Position numbers and translations under genes: made by a program
Assembly: GCA_031260385.1 (NCBI GenBank)
Contig: JAIRKB010000117.1
Location: 1-12,346 of the forward strand
Length of the DNA: 12,346 bases
Direction: 5' to 3'
DNA from: Propionibacteriaceae bacterium
GTDB lineage: Bacteria > Actinomycetota > Actinomycetes > Propionibacteriales > Propionibacteriaceae
The notes under the pieces: model-generated
Told to the model about the DNA's origin: nothing
Databases searched by the model: none
Seen by the model: the letters and a program-made list of their open reading frames with translations, nothing else
In this document: positions 1 through 8,613 of the stretch, in pieces
Layout: the number at the start of each line of letters is the position of its first letter
Numbering within the stretch: position 1 is the first letter of the stretch

Positions 1-10
1 GTATTACGTC

Positions 11-96
11 CTTGGCTCACCAGGAGAGTCTACCTTGTCGCCAGTAATGGCGCCGCGGGGGTAGGGGGGTCGTCCCCCCTCAACCTAACAACGGGG
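11..96. repeat. Tandem duplication, copy 1 (distal to cysS)
   Basis: This 86-bp segment matches 102-187 with three differences (positions 14/105, 53/144 and 92/183), a period of 91 bp. Read on the minus strand it starts with a copy of the last 17 bp of cysS including its TGA. It continues with a G6/C6 hairpin (63-80), then a second hairpin (37-54), and ends at a CCTGGTGAGC motif. In this copy the second hairpin has one broken pair because position 53 is C instead of A. I see no coding role. It could be a simple tandem duplication of the region after cysS, or one member of a dispersed intergenic repeat family. Confidence 0.9.
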
Positions 97-101
97 CCGG
101 A

Positions 102-187
102 CTTTGCTCACCAGGAGAGTCTACCTTGTCGCCAGTAATGGCGACGCGGGGGTAGGGGGGTCGTCCCCCCTCAACCTAACAAAGGGG
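102..187. repeat. Tandem duplication, copy 2 (overlaps cysS 3' end)
   Basis: This is the second 86-bp copy, separated from copy 1 by 5 bp. Its right 17 bp (171-187) encode the last residues and TGA stop of cysS, so the duplicated unit includes the gene's end. It carries a perfect 7-bp inverted repeat with a GTAA loop (128-145) and a 7-bp G6/C6 hairpin (154-171). Confidence 0.9.
128..171 (-). terminator. cysS: Two hairpins directly after cysS, possible terminator
   Basis: On the minus strand the final A of the cysS TGA begins a 7-bp stem (AGGGGGG against CCCCCCT, loop of 4, 154-171). A second perfect 7-bp stem follows (GTCGCCA, GTAA, TGGCGAC, 128-145). The position right at the stop codon suggests a 3'-end or termination structure. 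There is no T-run after either hairpin, so this is not a canonical intrinsic terminator. A G/C hairpin without a U-tract is often reported in high-GC actinobacteria. The same pair of hairpins recurs at 37-80. Confidence 0.45.
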
Positions 188-1595
188 CGCCTAGGGACCA
201 GCGGGGGCCTTGGGGGGTGTCTTCGATAGTCAACCCCAGGCCTGCCAATTGGTCGCGGACGGCGTCAGCAGCGGCATAGTCTTTCCGGGCGCGGGCCGCT
301 TCGCGCTGCTCTAGCAAGGCAACGACTAGCCCATCAACCACCGGTTCGAGATCGGAGGTTGAGGTAGCGGCCCACACGGGGTCGTCACTGCGTAAACCAA
401 AGATGTCGAGCATCGCTTCGACCTCGCCTAGGGCGGTGGCCACGGCGGCGGTGTCACCGGCTTCGAGGGCGCGGTTACCCTCCCGTACGCAGTCATAGAG
501 CACTGCCAGAGCGGCCGGGGTGCCGAGGTCATCATCTAGTGCGGTGATGAATCGTTCAGGTAGGGAGCCAGCAGAAACGTCCCCCTGGTCCCCCGCAACC
601 TGCTTGGCGCGGTCAACGAAAGAGTCGACGCGGGCGAGGGCGGTGACGGTCTCGGCAAGAGCCGACTCGGAGTATTCGATGACCGACCGATAATGGGGGC
701 CAGCCAGATAGAGCCGCACCGCCCGAGCGGGCCAGCGTTTGGTGACCTCACTAACCAAAGCGCCATTGCCGAGAGACTTGGACATCTTCTCACCCGCCAT
801 CGACACCAAACCATTGTGGAGCCAGAACTGGGCGAACCCCTGTCCGACAGAGCGCGACTGGGCGAGTTCGTTCTCGTGGTGGGGGAACTTCAGGTCCATC
901 CCGCCCCCATGAATATCGAAGGATTCACCGAGATATTTCCGGGCCATCGCCGAGCATTCGAGATGCCAGCCGGGGCGGCCTCTCCCCCACGGCGACGGCC
1001 AGGACGCCGTCAAGGGTTCCGTTGGCTTATGGCCTTTCCACAAGGCGAAATCGCGGGGGTCGCGTTTGCCACGCGGGTCAGCATCGGTGGCCGCTTCCAT
1101 CTCGTCAAGCTTCTGCCCGGATAGTTCGCCATAGTCCGGCCAAGTTCGTACATCGAAATAAACGTCGCCCGAGCCATCCGGCGCGACATAGGCGTGACCA
1201 GCGGCGATGATCTGCTCGATCAACTCGATCTGCTCCGGGATATGACCGGTAGCGCGCGGCTCGTAGGTTGGCGGCTCGAGACCAAGCGCCGCGTAGGCGG
1301 CGTGCAACTCGCGCTCAAAGGCGTAGGCGTGGGCCCACCACTCCACCCCGCGCTCGGCTGACTTGGCGAGGATCTTGTCATCGATATCGGTGACATTGGT
1401 GATCAGCGTCACCTTGTAGCCACTGGCGGTCAGCCACCGACGCAAGACGTCAAAGGCCACCTCCTTGCGGATATGCCCGAGGTGGGGGGCCGACTGGACG
1501 GTTAGCCCACAGCTATAGATCGACACTTCCCCGGCGATTAGGGGCACGAATGGTCGCTTGGCGGCCTTAGCGGAGTCATAAAGGGTCAGTGTCAT
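171..1595 (-). CDS. cysS: Cysteinyl-tRNA synthetase
   Basis: This cytoplasmic class I aminoacyl-tRNA synthetase charges tRNA-Cys with cysteine using ATP. The 474-aa product has the usual length. It shows the HIGH-type motif (HLGH, residues 38-41) after the Zn ligand Cys29, the conserved VTDIDDKI stretch (68-75), and the remaining Zn ligands Cys214, His239 and Glu243 in the WHLECS and FPHHENE motifs. KMSKS is at 270-274, followed by a helical anticodon-binding C-terminal region. The CGLTVQSAPHLGH form resembles the actinobacterial style. The full C-terminal domain and motif set argue against the paralogue MshC. I chose the ATG at 1593-1595 because an AGGA sits 8 nt upstream and homology begins there; an upstream in-frame GTG at 1649 would add 18 unconserved residues. 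The 3' end lies inside a duplicated hairpin unit. The gene is divergent from the giant FN3 gene. Confidence 0.97.
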   Translation of the reverse strand: MTLTLYDSAKAAKRPFVPLIAGEVSIYSCGLTVQSAPHLGHIRKEVAFDVLRRWLTASGYKVTLITNVTDIDDKILAKSAERGVEWWAHAYAFERELHAAYAALGLEPPTYEPRATGHIPEQIELIEQIIAAGHAYVAPDGSGDVYFDVRTWPDYGELSGQKLDEMEAATDADPRGKRDPRDFALWKGHKPTEPLTASWPSPWGRGRPGWHLECSAMARKYLGESFDIHGGGMDLKFPHHENELAQSRSVGQGFAQFWLHNGLVSMAGEKMSKSLGNGALVSEVTKRWPARAVRLYLAGPHYRSVIEYSESALAETVTALARVDSFVDRAKQVAGDQGDVSAGSLPERFITALDDDLGTPAALAVLYDCVREGNRALEAGDTAAVATALGEVEAMLDIFGLRSDDPVWAATSTSDLEPVVDGLVVALLEQREAARARKDYAAADAVRDQLAGLGLTIEDTPQGPRWSLGAPLLG

Positions 1596-1603
1596 AGGGG
1601 ATA

Positions 1604-1607
1604 TCCT
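1604..1607 (-). promoter_or_regulatory. cysS: Ribosome binding site of cysS
   Basis: On the minus strand AGGA lies 8 nt before the ATG at 1595-1593. It supports this start over the upstream in-frame GTG at 1649-1647. Confidence 0.6.
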
Positions 1608-1794
1608 ACCCCGGCCAGGACAAGCCCAGCCTGTGTAACCCTGATCCACCGATTGCTCGCGCTAGGGCGAATCGTTACCACCAGGGATTTTTTCATGGAA
1701 TACTTTAGGGAAGTAGTAATGTTTCGGGGCACGGAGATACCGCCAACGGGGGCCTCAGCGTCTCGACCACCAACTGTAGTGCTTGGGGGCAAGG

Positions 1795-4700
1795 GTGACA
1801 CGGCAGGTATGGCAAGCCCTAATGCCAGTAATGGCGATGGTGATTGTTTTTTCGCTGTTTATAGGGTTGGTGGTGAATGGCACACCGCGTACCGAACAGA
1901 TTTTAGATTTAAATAACTCCGGGGTCTGGGTGACCTCGAACTCCAAGATTGTCTATGGGCGGATGAACCGTAGCGCTGGAGCGATCGATGTTGTGCTATC
2001 TGACTCCTCGCAGTTACGCTCCTCGCGACTCGATGTCTTCCAAGACCAAGAGTCGGTTCTCGGCTGGCAACGCGACCGGGGACGGTATTTCCCGATTGAT
2101 ACGGGCAGTGGCCGGATGGTTGAGGGCACTGACCTTCTCGTCGATCCGGCCTCGCGGATCGATATGGGCGGCGGGGTTTTAGCCCTCATCACCCCCGACG
2201 GCGAGGTGAGGGTGGTCACTTACGTCAAGAACCAGATCCCCGATCCCAGCCAACTCCTGTCGGAGCGGGCGATGATGGTGACCTTAAAAGCGACCTCGGC
2301 CGGGGTGGCGATCGCGGTCGACTCCGTCGGCACGGTCTTTGCGGCCACCACGACTGGGGACTGGGTCCTAATCCCGAAGGGTAAGGCGCCACAAACCGGA
2401 TCAGTGACCGGAACCGGTGAGGTTCTGTCAACGGTCGAGGTCACCCTGATTAACGGCATTGGGGTGGTGGCAGACTCCCGCTCCGGTGAGGTCTACACCA
2501 CCGAAGGTGGACGCCATCACCTAGGCCTAGACGCTGGGGTCGTCCTCCAACAGCCCACCGCCACCGGTGATCGGGTGGTCGTCGGCCTGACGACCGGTCT
2601 GCGGTCATTGTCCTTACGCGACGATGGCTCGTGGGGTGCCATCTATACCCTGTCGGATCCCGGGCCCGGTCGCCTACCAACCGCCCCGGTCGTCCTTGGA
2701 GGGTATATATATGGTGCCTGGTCCGGTTCACCGGTCCTCGTCATTCGCCTATCGGAGGATGGGACTTACATCTCCGACGATGGGACCAGTGATATTGATC
2801 GACCGGATCGTGAGCTTGTGGACCCAGTTTTTCGGGTGAACTACGGTTCGGTGGTTCTCAATGATCTGCAAACTGGCTGGGTCTATGATGTCACCGACCA
2901 GGTGGCCTCCGATGAGCTTGAGTCAAGCTTGGAAAACACCTCACCAGAGCCCCAGGACACCCCCGCCTCGCGTAATGATCCGGTGACAGCGTTTGATGAT
3001 CAGTTCTGGGTTCGTCCCGGCCAAACCTCCATTCTGCATGTCCTCGATAATGACCTCAACCCCGGCAGCGGTTTACTGGCGATTAGCGCCGTTAGCCAGC
3101 CCAGTGTTGGTGAGCTCTCGATTGCCCCCAACGGACAGACTCTGTTGTTCACCGCCCCAGTTGGTTGGGCCAATGACATCTCCTTTAACTACACGGCATC
3201 GAGCCGATCCCTGATCGAAGGTGAAACCGAAACTGATCAGACCTCTTCGGCGGTGGTCACCGTGTCGATGCAGTCCCCAGACCAGAACTCGCCCCCCCGG
3301 CTACGCGAAGCCATTGCCAACAAGCCTTATACCGTCGTCAGCGGTGGAACGATATCGCTGAACCCGTTAGGTGATTGGCGTGATGATGATTCTGATGCCT
3401 TGGTGATTGTTGAGGCCATGGACCTCGCCGGCCGGCTCATCCCGGTGACGAACCAATCGGTGATCCGCTACACCGCCTTCTCCGGACTCTTTGCCCAGGA
3501 TGTCACGATCCGCTATGTGGTGATGGACTCCCACGGAGCGACGGCAGTCGGCGAACTAGTCGTCGAGGTTTTGGGTTCGTCGGCGACCACCCGCGTTCCG
3601 CCGATCGCCCATTCTGATGTTGTACGCGGGGTGGTTGGTCAACCGCTAGCGATTTCACCACTCGAAAACGATCAAGTCGGCGCTGACCCAACGGTCAGGG
3701 ATCCCAAGTTGCGGCTGGCCGCCCCCGTTGACGGACGGATCGGACTGGTGGTGGAGACCGATCTTGCCTCCGGGGTGCTCACCGTCACCGCCTCCCGAGC
3801 CGGGCCCTACTTCCTCAACTATTCGGTTGCCTACGGTTCGATGTTTGATACCGGTGATATCAGAGTCGATATTGTCGAGCGGGATTCGATTCTGGCGATG
3901 CCAGACGCCATGGTGCTTCACGGCACGGTCGGTGGTTACGTCGATGTTCTCGCCAATGATCATGACCCCTCCGGCTCCGTGCTCACCGTGGTGTCCCTCG
4001 CCCCTCAAGAACCCGATCTATTACGGGTGGCGATTGTCGATGGGCGCTGGGTTTGGATCCAGGCCAGGGCGGCCACCCCAACCGTGGAGTCCTGCCTGGT
4101 TCACTATGTCGTTACGGATGGCTCTGGCAATGAGGCGACTGGGCAGATTACGGTGACCTTCCGCCCCCGTACCGACAACGATCATGTGCGCTTGGTGGAA
4201 GACCATGCGGTCGTTAGGGCTGGCGATGTCGCCTTGATCCCCGTACTAGACAACGATGTCGCTGCCTCCGGCGGAAGACTTGAGCTTTACGCCAACACCG
4301 CCAACCCCAACCTGCCGCCTGGCCAGTTGAAGGTCTCCAATCCCGCCGTGCCGTCAACCCAAGCCTGGGAGTATGGTCAGGCCTTTGTTGACGGCGATTA
4401 TGTCCGCTTTGTCGCGCCCGCATCGGTGGACTGGGTTGAGTGGATCCGGGTGGAATATCTAGCGGGAGTCCCCGGTGGCACCCCTGCCACTGGCGTGCTT
4501 TGGGTCGCGGTGATGCCCGCTCCCTCCGACCGCTATGTCAATCTGCCGCCCAACCCCGCCAACCTGGAAGTGCGCTGTGTCCTCGGTTCGACCGCAGAGA
4601 TCTTTGTCTCACCCTATGGCCAAGACCCCGATGGGGATTCCGTGACCGTCGTCGGTCTAGCCGTGCCCCCGAAGTACGGTCGGATCACGGAGATTAGGGG

Positions 4701-7700
4701 TAATACTCTGATCTACGAGTCCTATCCGGATGCGAAATCCCCCGGCACCGACTCCTTCCAGTTCATCGTGAAAGACCGTTGGGGGGCGACGGCGATCGGC
4801 GGGGTCCGCATTGGGGTAGTCCGGCCGGGGCAGGTTCCCGAACCGGTCGCGATTGATGACTTCTACACCGCTCGACCGGGGTCGGTTATCTATATCCGAC
4901 CGCTTGTCAATGACATTATCCCGGTGGGGACGGGCGCTGCGGTGATCAAACTTGATGGCTTCCCCCACGGGGTCTCCCTGGTGTCCGACCCGAATGATCC
5001 AACCCGCTTGACGAACCTGATCCGAGTGGCGGTTCCTGAGACGACCACCCAAGCCCTCACTTTCACCTATCACCTGGTCGCTGGCGGTCTGATCGGCCCC
5101 TCTGCCCAGGTCACTGTCCGGGCCCAGGAGAACTACAACAACCCGCCCCGGGTCTTCGATCACGTCGCTAGTGAAGCGAGAGATGGGGAGGTTAGGGTCT
5201 CGGTGCTGAAGGATGCCTGGGATATCGACGGACGCCATGAGGATCTCCAGATCGTCTCGGTGAGCGCTGGCCGGTTTGAATGCAAACCCGATCCGGTCAC
5301 TGGCATCGATGAATGTGTGGTGATAATCCCGGTGACCGATCAGGCTCAGACCGTGGCTTATGTGGTGCAAGACCTCGATGGCGCCCAATCAGCGGCAGCG
5401 ATCTTTGTTCCCGGTGGGCTCAAGGAAAAGCCTTACCTGATTAAAAGCTCATTGATCAACCTGGCAGTCAATGGGACAAAGACCATCTCCTTGGATGACT
5501 ACATTGCCTCGCCGAGGGGCACCTCCTTATATGTCACCTTGGCCACTCGGGCTTGGACTTCCCCACAGGCTCACCTCGCGCTGACTCTAAACAGTGATAA
5601 TGAAATCACGCTCACCGCCAAGAATGACTACATCGGGCCCGCCTCGCTCACCGTGGAGGTGAGGGACTCCCGGGATACTACCGACACGGCGGCCATGATT
5701 GGGGTCGTCACCATCCCGGTCCAGATTGGTCCAGTCAGCCCAGTGTTATTCTGCCCCAACGATACGATCGAAGTCGTACAAGGCGGCGCCGCCCGCACTT
5801 TGCCGATCGCTGAACTGTGTTACGCCTGGATGCCAACCCAGGAACTGGTCTCCCGGCTGACCTTCACGGGAACCTGGGCCGTTGGCAAAGAGCATTTCAT
5901 GACCGTGAAGTCGGGTCGGACCTTGGATGTCCAGGCCATTAGCACTGCGAAACCAGGCTCCCACGGCTGGCTCCAGGTTGGTGTCGAAGGCTATGAGACG
6001 ACTAGCGAGATTCAGTTCCGGGTGGTTGAGGCCCCGAAACCGGTGGTCTGGGTCGCCTCGATTACTGATGTTCAGCAGGGCGCGCCAGTCACAGTCCCGG
6101 TGACGGTAACTTCCCCCCTGAGCAGCCCGGTGCCAACCGTCGTTGAAGCCAAGGCCACCAAAGGTGATGTTGCGATAGAGATATCCGGCACCGACCTGCT
6201 GATAACTCCCAAACCGGACTTTGCCGGCGTCCTTTCCTTCACCGTCGTGGCTAGCGATCTCGCTGACTCCACGCGGTCTGATCGCTGGGTGACTGCCAGT
6301 TTCACTGTCACCGTTTATGGCCGCCCGGCTGCCCCGTCAGCTCCCCAACCGCTGGACGCGCGATCAGGAACGGCGCGGATGGTCTTTACCCCCGGCGCCG
6401 ACAATGGTGCCCCGATTAAGGGCTACACGATCGAAACTGAGGGTGGCGGCACGACCAACTGCGGGATGAACACGACCTGTGAGATCAGCGGGCTGACCGA
6501 TGGGGTGTCCTATCGCTTCCGCGTCAAGGCCAACAACAAGGCGGGCGACTCAGAGTGGAGCCCATGGAGTGTGCCCGTGACTCCTAGCGCTGCCCCCTGG
6601 CAGGTTCGTAATGTTGCTTGTGGCTCACCGATGAAGAACCAGGAGGTCACGATCACCTGGGAGGTGCCGATTGGCGGCTACCCTGCGACCAGTTATGTGG
6701 TCATGGGGCCAACCGGTTCCTACTCCGTGTCGGCTAGTGACCGCTCGGTCACGATCACCGGGCTCGAGAACCGAACTCACCAGTTCCGCGTTGTCGGTGA
6801 AAACGCCGCTGGCTTGGGTCAACCATCCCCTTATGTCACCTGTTGGGCTGCCGGGCCACCAACCTGGCCCCAAGGTGCCGCCGCGACCGTCCGTACCCAA
6901 AACCTCGGCGCTTCTCGAATGGTGCAGGTGGATTGGCCAGCCGCCTCGCCGAGTGGACCCGGACCGGTGTGGTATTCCGTCTACCGAATCAAGACCACCA
7001 GTCCGACGCCGGTTCTCATCGGTCGCACCCAAGACCTTTCGATCGGTGATAGTACGGTCGCCCTCAATGGCGAGACCTATACCTACCGGGTGGAAGCCGA
7101 GAACGGGGCCGGGTATACCGCCACCCTCAACTCGGGGATCTGGGTCTCCGGGGAGAGCCCCGGGGAATGGGGGGCAAATTCGGTCACCCTCACCGCCACT
7201 GGGGCGACCGGGGCGGTCAGGGTCAATATCGTCCAATTCCCTGATTGGCGTGGTGCTGACGGTGAGGTCACGGTGTTCTACCGCGATATCGCCATCGGCA
7301 CAATCACGCCTAGTTCTCCGACCACTTACGTGACGATCACCGATCCTTCGATGAATGGCCTGGCTTTCACCGTCAACCTCCAAGCCTGCAATGAGTCCGG
7401 CTGTAATACGAACACGCCTTTTGCCCTCGCGGACGGTCCGTACGGGCCTCTCATTCTCGACCCTATTGACATCGATCTCGAAAATCGGCAACCCCGCGAA
7501 ATCTGCTTCACAACTGGAGGCTCCGGCAACGGACGGCCCGCCAAGATCGACCTTTCGGCGTTGATCACGGGCACCACCACGGTAGTCCCCCTCGACATTT
7601 ACGAGGTGGCGATACCAGCCGTTGGCAGCCACTCGGTTCGGGTCTGCGCAACAACCGAACCGGCCACCCAGATCACGATCTACGCCTTGATGTCCTCTAC

Positions 7701-8610
7701 TAATCCGAACCGGAATATCTCTAGCAGCCACACAGTCTCGTCGCCCAACCTTGATAAGTTGCCGCGACCCGATCTCAAGGTGAGCCGCGATCAGAATCTG
7801 TTCGAGGGCCGCGCGGTTTGCGCTGAAGTCAGCTCGGCCACTATCGGCGCTGGGGTCGACGCTCGGCTCGAAATCACTCTCGACAATGTCCAAGTCGACA
7901 CGGTCACCTATAGCGGCACCGTCCAGTACACCAGAAAATGCTGGGATGCTGGCGGCTACTCCAAAGCCGTCCAGTTCTCCGCTCAACTGATGACCCTGTC
8001 GAGCGAGTGGCGAGACTCCGACGCCAGCTATGTGGAAGTATCCTCGTTTATCCCCCGACCGGCTGCCTGGTCCCTCGGCCAAGCCTCGTTGAATCCGAGC
8101 CGGGATGGCCCGAAACTGTACTTCTCCGTTACCTCCCTCCCATCGGGCTCCAACTACGTCTTATTCACCATTGCGGGCACCGAGTATCGAACGAACAGCA
8201 ACCTGCTGTTTCCGGTAGAGACGCCATTTGGTAGCACCTACGAGGCAACCAATGTCATCGCCTGTAAGGACGATGGTGGGGTGCCGATCTGCAATAACCC
8301 GTACGAGGAGATCCACGAAGGTTTGTCAGCGACACCGTATGGCAAGTTACGGGTCGATTATGTCAGCTCGTCGAAAGATAATGGTATGGCTTGTGCGGTG
8401 TTTAGTTACGACAAAGGCGGCGCCTCAGCGGCTTTGGCGATGACGAATGATCTAGACACCACTCCGGTCACCGATACCGGTAGCCAAGTCCATCAATGCG
8501 TCGCCATTCAGCCCTCGGTCTCCAGGGTAGTCTTTGTCGTGACGCTAACCGATACCTCCGGCTTTGAGCGCGGTGTTGTTCAGGCCGATTACTCCGTGGA
8601 CTTCCCGTGA
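1795..8610 (+). CDS. Giant N-terminally anchored Ig-like/fibronectin type III surface protein
   Basis: The product is about 2271 aa. A single hydrophobic segment (about residues 9-27) with no clear cleavage site suggests a signal anchor. Residues about 30-390 look like a beta-propeller-type region. About eleven Ig-like (Big_9/cadherin-like) repeats follow, starting near 395, 499, 602, 701, 794, 917, 1015, 1117, 1211, 1316 and 1415; several carry a VLxND or DxDGD-type motif. About four FN3-like modules begin near 1510, 1600, 1687 and 1786. The last 380 or so residues are unassigned. There is no LPXTG or C-terminal membrane helix. The family is known in actinobacterial FN3 clusters (for example with PknA2 and MoxR in bifidobacteria), and a surface/adhesion role is inferred. 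I chose the GTG at 1795 for the GGGGG 5 nt upstream; a TTG at 1783 would add 4 residues and lacks a Shine-Dalgarno. No convincing promoter is visible in the 199-bp gap to cysS. Confidence 0.9.
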   Translation: MTRQVWQALMPVMAMVIVFSLFIGLVVNGTPRTEQILDLNNSGVWVTSNSKIVYGRMNRSAGAIDVVLSDSSQLRSSRLDVFQDQESVLGWQRDRGRYFPIDTGSGRMVEGTDLLVDPASRIDMGGGVLALITPDGEVRVVTYVKNQIPDPSQLLSERAMMVTLKATSAGVAIAVDSVGTVFAATTTGDWVLIPKGKAPQTGSVTGTGEVLSTVEVTLINGIGVVADSRSGEVYTTEGGRHHLGLDAGVVLQQPTATGDRVVVGLTTGLRSLSLRDDGSWGAIYTLSDPGPGRLPTAPVVLGGYIYGAWSGSPVLVIRLSEDGTYISDDGTSDIDRPDRELVDPVFRVNYGSVVLNDLQTGWVYDVTDQVASDELESSLENTSPEPQDTPASRNDPVTAFDDQFWVRPGQTSILHVLDNDLNPGSGLLAISAVSQPSVGELSIAPNGQTLLFTAPVGWANDISFNYTASSRSLIEGETETDQTSSAVVTVSMQSPDQNSPPRLREAIANKPYTVVSGGTISLNPLGDWRDDDSDALVIVEAMDLAGRLIPVTNQSVIRYTAFSGLFAQDVTIRYVVMDSHGATAVGELVVEVLGSSATTRVPPIAHSDVVRGVVGQPLAISPLENDQVGADPTVRDPKLRLAAPVDGRIGLVVETDLASGVLTVTASRAGPYFLNYSVAYGSMFDTGDIRVDIVERDSILAMPDAMVLHGTVGGYVDVLANDHDPSGSVLTVVSLAPQEPDLLRVAIVDGRWVWIQARAATPTVESCLVHYVVTDGSGNEATGQITVTFRPRTDNDHVRLVEDHAVVRAGDVALIPVLDNDVAASGGRLELYANTANPNLPPGQLKVSNPAVPSTQAWEYGQAFVDGDYVRFVAPASVDWVEWIRVEYLAGVPGGTPATGVLWVAVMPAPSDRYVNLPPNPANLEVRCVLGSTAEIFVSPYGQDPDGDSVTVVGLAVPPKYGRITEIRGNTLIYESYPDAKSPGTDSFQFIVKDRWGATAIGGVRIGVVRPGQVPEPVAIDDFYTARPGSVIYIRPLVNDIIPVGTGAAVIKLDGFPHGVSLVSDPNDPTRLTNLIRVAVPETTTQALTFTYHLVAGGLIGPSAQVTVRAQENYNNPPRVFDHVASEARDGEVRVSVLKDAWDIDGRHEDLQIVSVSAGRFECKPDPVTGIDECVVIIPVTDQAQTVAYVVQDLDGAQSAAAIFVPGGLKEKPYLIKSSLINLAVNGTKTISLDDYIASPRGTSLYVTLATRAWTSPQAHLALTLNSDNEITLTAKNDYIGPASLTVEVRDSRDTTDTAAMIGVVTIPVQIGPVSPVLFCPNDTIEVVQGGAARTLPIAELCYAWMPTQELVSRLTFTGTWAVGKEHFMTVKSGRTLDVQAISTAKPGSHGWLQVGVEGYETTSEIQFRVVEAPKPVVWVASITDVQQGAPVTVPVTVTSPLSSPVPTVVEAKATKGDVAIEISGTDLLITPKPDFAGVLSFTVVASDLADSTRSDRWVTASFTVTVYGRPAAPSAPQPLDARSGTARMVFTPGADNGAPIKGYTIETEGGGTTNCGMNTTCEISGLTDGVSYRFRVKANNKAGDSEWSPWSVPVTPSAAPWQVRNVACGSPMKNQEVTITWEVPIGGYPATSYVVMGPTGSYSVSASDRSVTITGLENRTHQFRVVGENAAGLGQPSPYVTCWAAGPPTWPQGAAATVRTQNLGASRMVQVDWPAASPSGPGPVWYSVYRIKTTSPTPVLIGRTQDLSIGDSTVALNGETYTYRVEAENGAGYTATLNSGIWVSGESPGEWGANSVTLTATGATGAVRVNIVQFPDWRGADGEVTVFYRDIAIGTITPSSPTTYVTITDPSMNGLAFTVNLQACNESGCNTNTPFALADGPYGPLILDPIDIDLENRQPREICFTTGGSGNGRPAKIDLSALITGTTTVVPLDIYEVAIPAVGSHSVRVCATTEPATQITIYALMSSTNPNRNISSSHTVSSPNLDKLPRPDLKVSRDQNLFEGRAVCAEVSSATIGAGVDARLEITLDNVQVDTVTYSGTVQYTRKCWDAGGYSKAVQFSAQLMTLSSEWRDSDASYVEVSSFIPRPAAWSLGQASLNPSRDGPKLYFSVTSLPSGSNYVLFTIAGTEYRTNSNLLFPVETPFGSTYEATNVIACKDDGGVPICNNPYEEIHEGLSATPYGKLRVDYVSSSKDNGMACAVFSYDKGGASAALAMTNDLDTTPVTDTGSQVHQCVAIQPSVSRVVFVVTLTDTSGFERGVVQADYSVDFP

Positions 8611-8613
8611 CGG

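Noticed and set aside
693..1124. 143-codon plus-strand frame opposite cysS
   Set aside because: It is antisense to the catalytic core of cysS, where motif conservation explains the sequence.
1675..1719. Possible promoter before the giant gene (T-run with TACTTT or AGTAAT)
   Set aside because: Neither -10 candidate has a matching -35 at acceptable spacing; the evidence is too weak to list as a promoter.
1824..1837. 14-bp GCCAGTAATGGCGA shared with the duplicated unit at 131-144
   Set aside because: It lies in the coding sequence for the membrane anchor of the giant protein, and a 14-bp match with no flanking similarity is within chance for this window.
1653..1916. 87-codon plus-strand frame crossing the start of the giant gene
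   Set aside because: It is out of frame with the giant gene, whose N-terminal anchor and following GVWVTSNSK stretch fit the family; this frame has no Shine-Dalgarno or recognisable features.
4657..5388. Another 243-codon minus-strand open frame inside the giant gene
   Set aside because: The composition is low in hydrophobic patterning, there is no family resemblance, and it overlaps the Ig-like repeats; treated as a shadow frame.
6625..8082. Long open frame (485 codons) on the minus strand opposite the giant gene
   Set aside because: It has no recognisable domain, lies wholly antisense to a well-supported coding region with clear modules, and is explained by codon bias in G+C-rich DNA.
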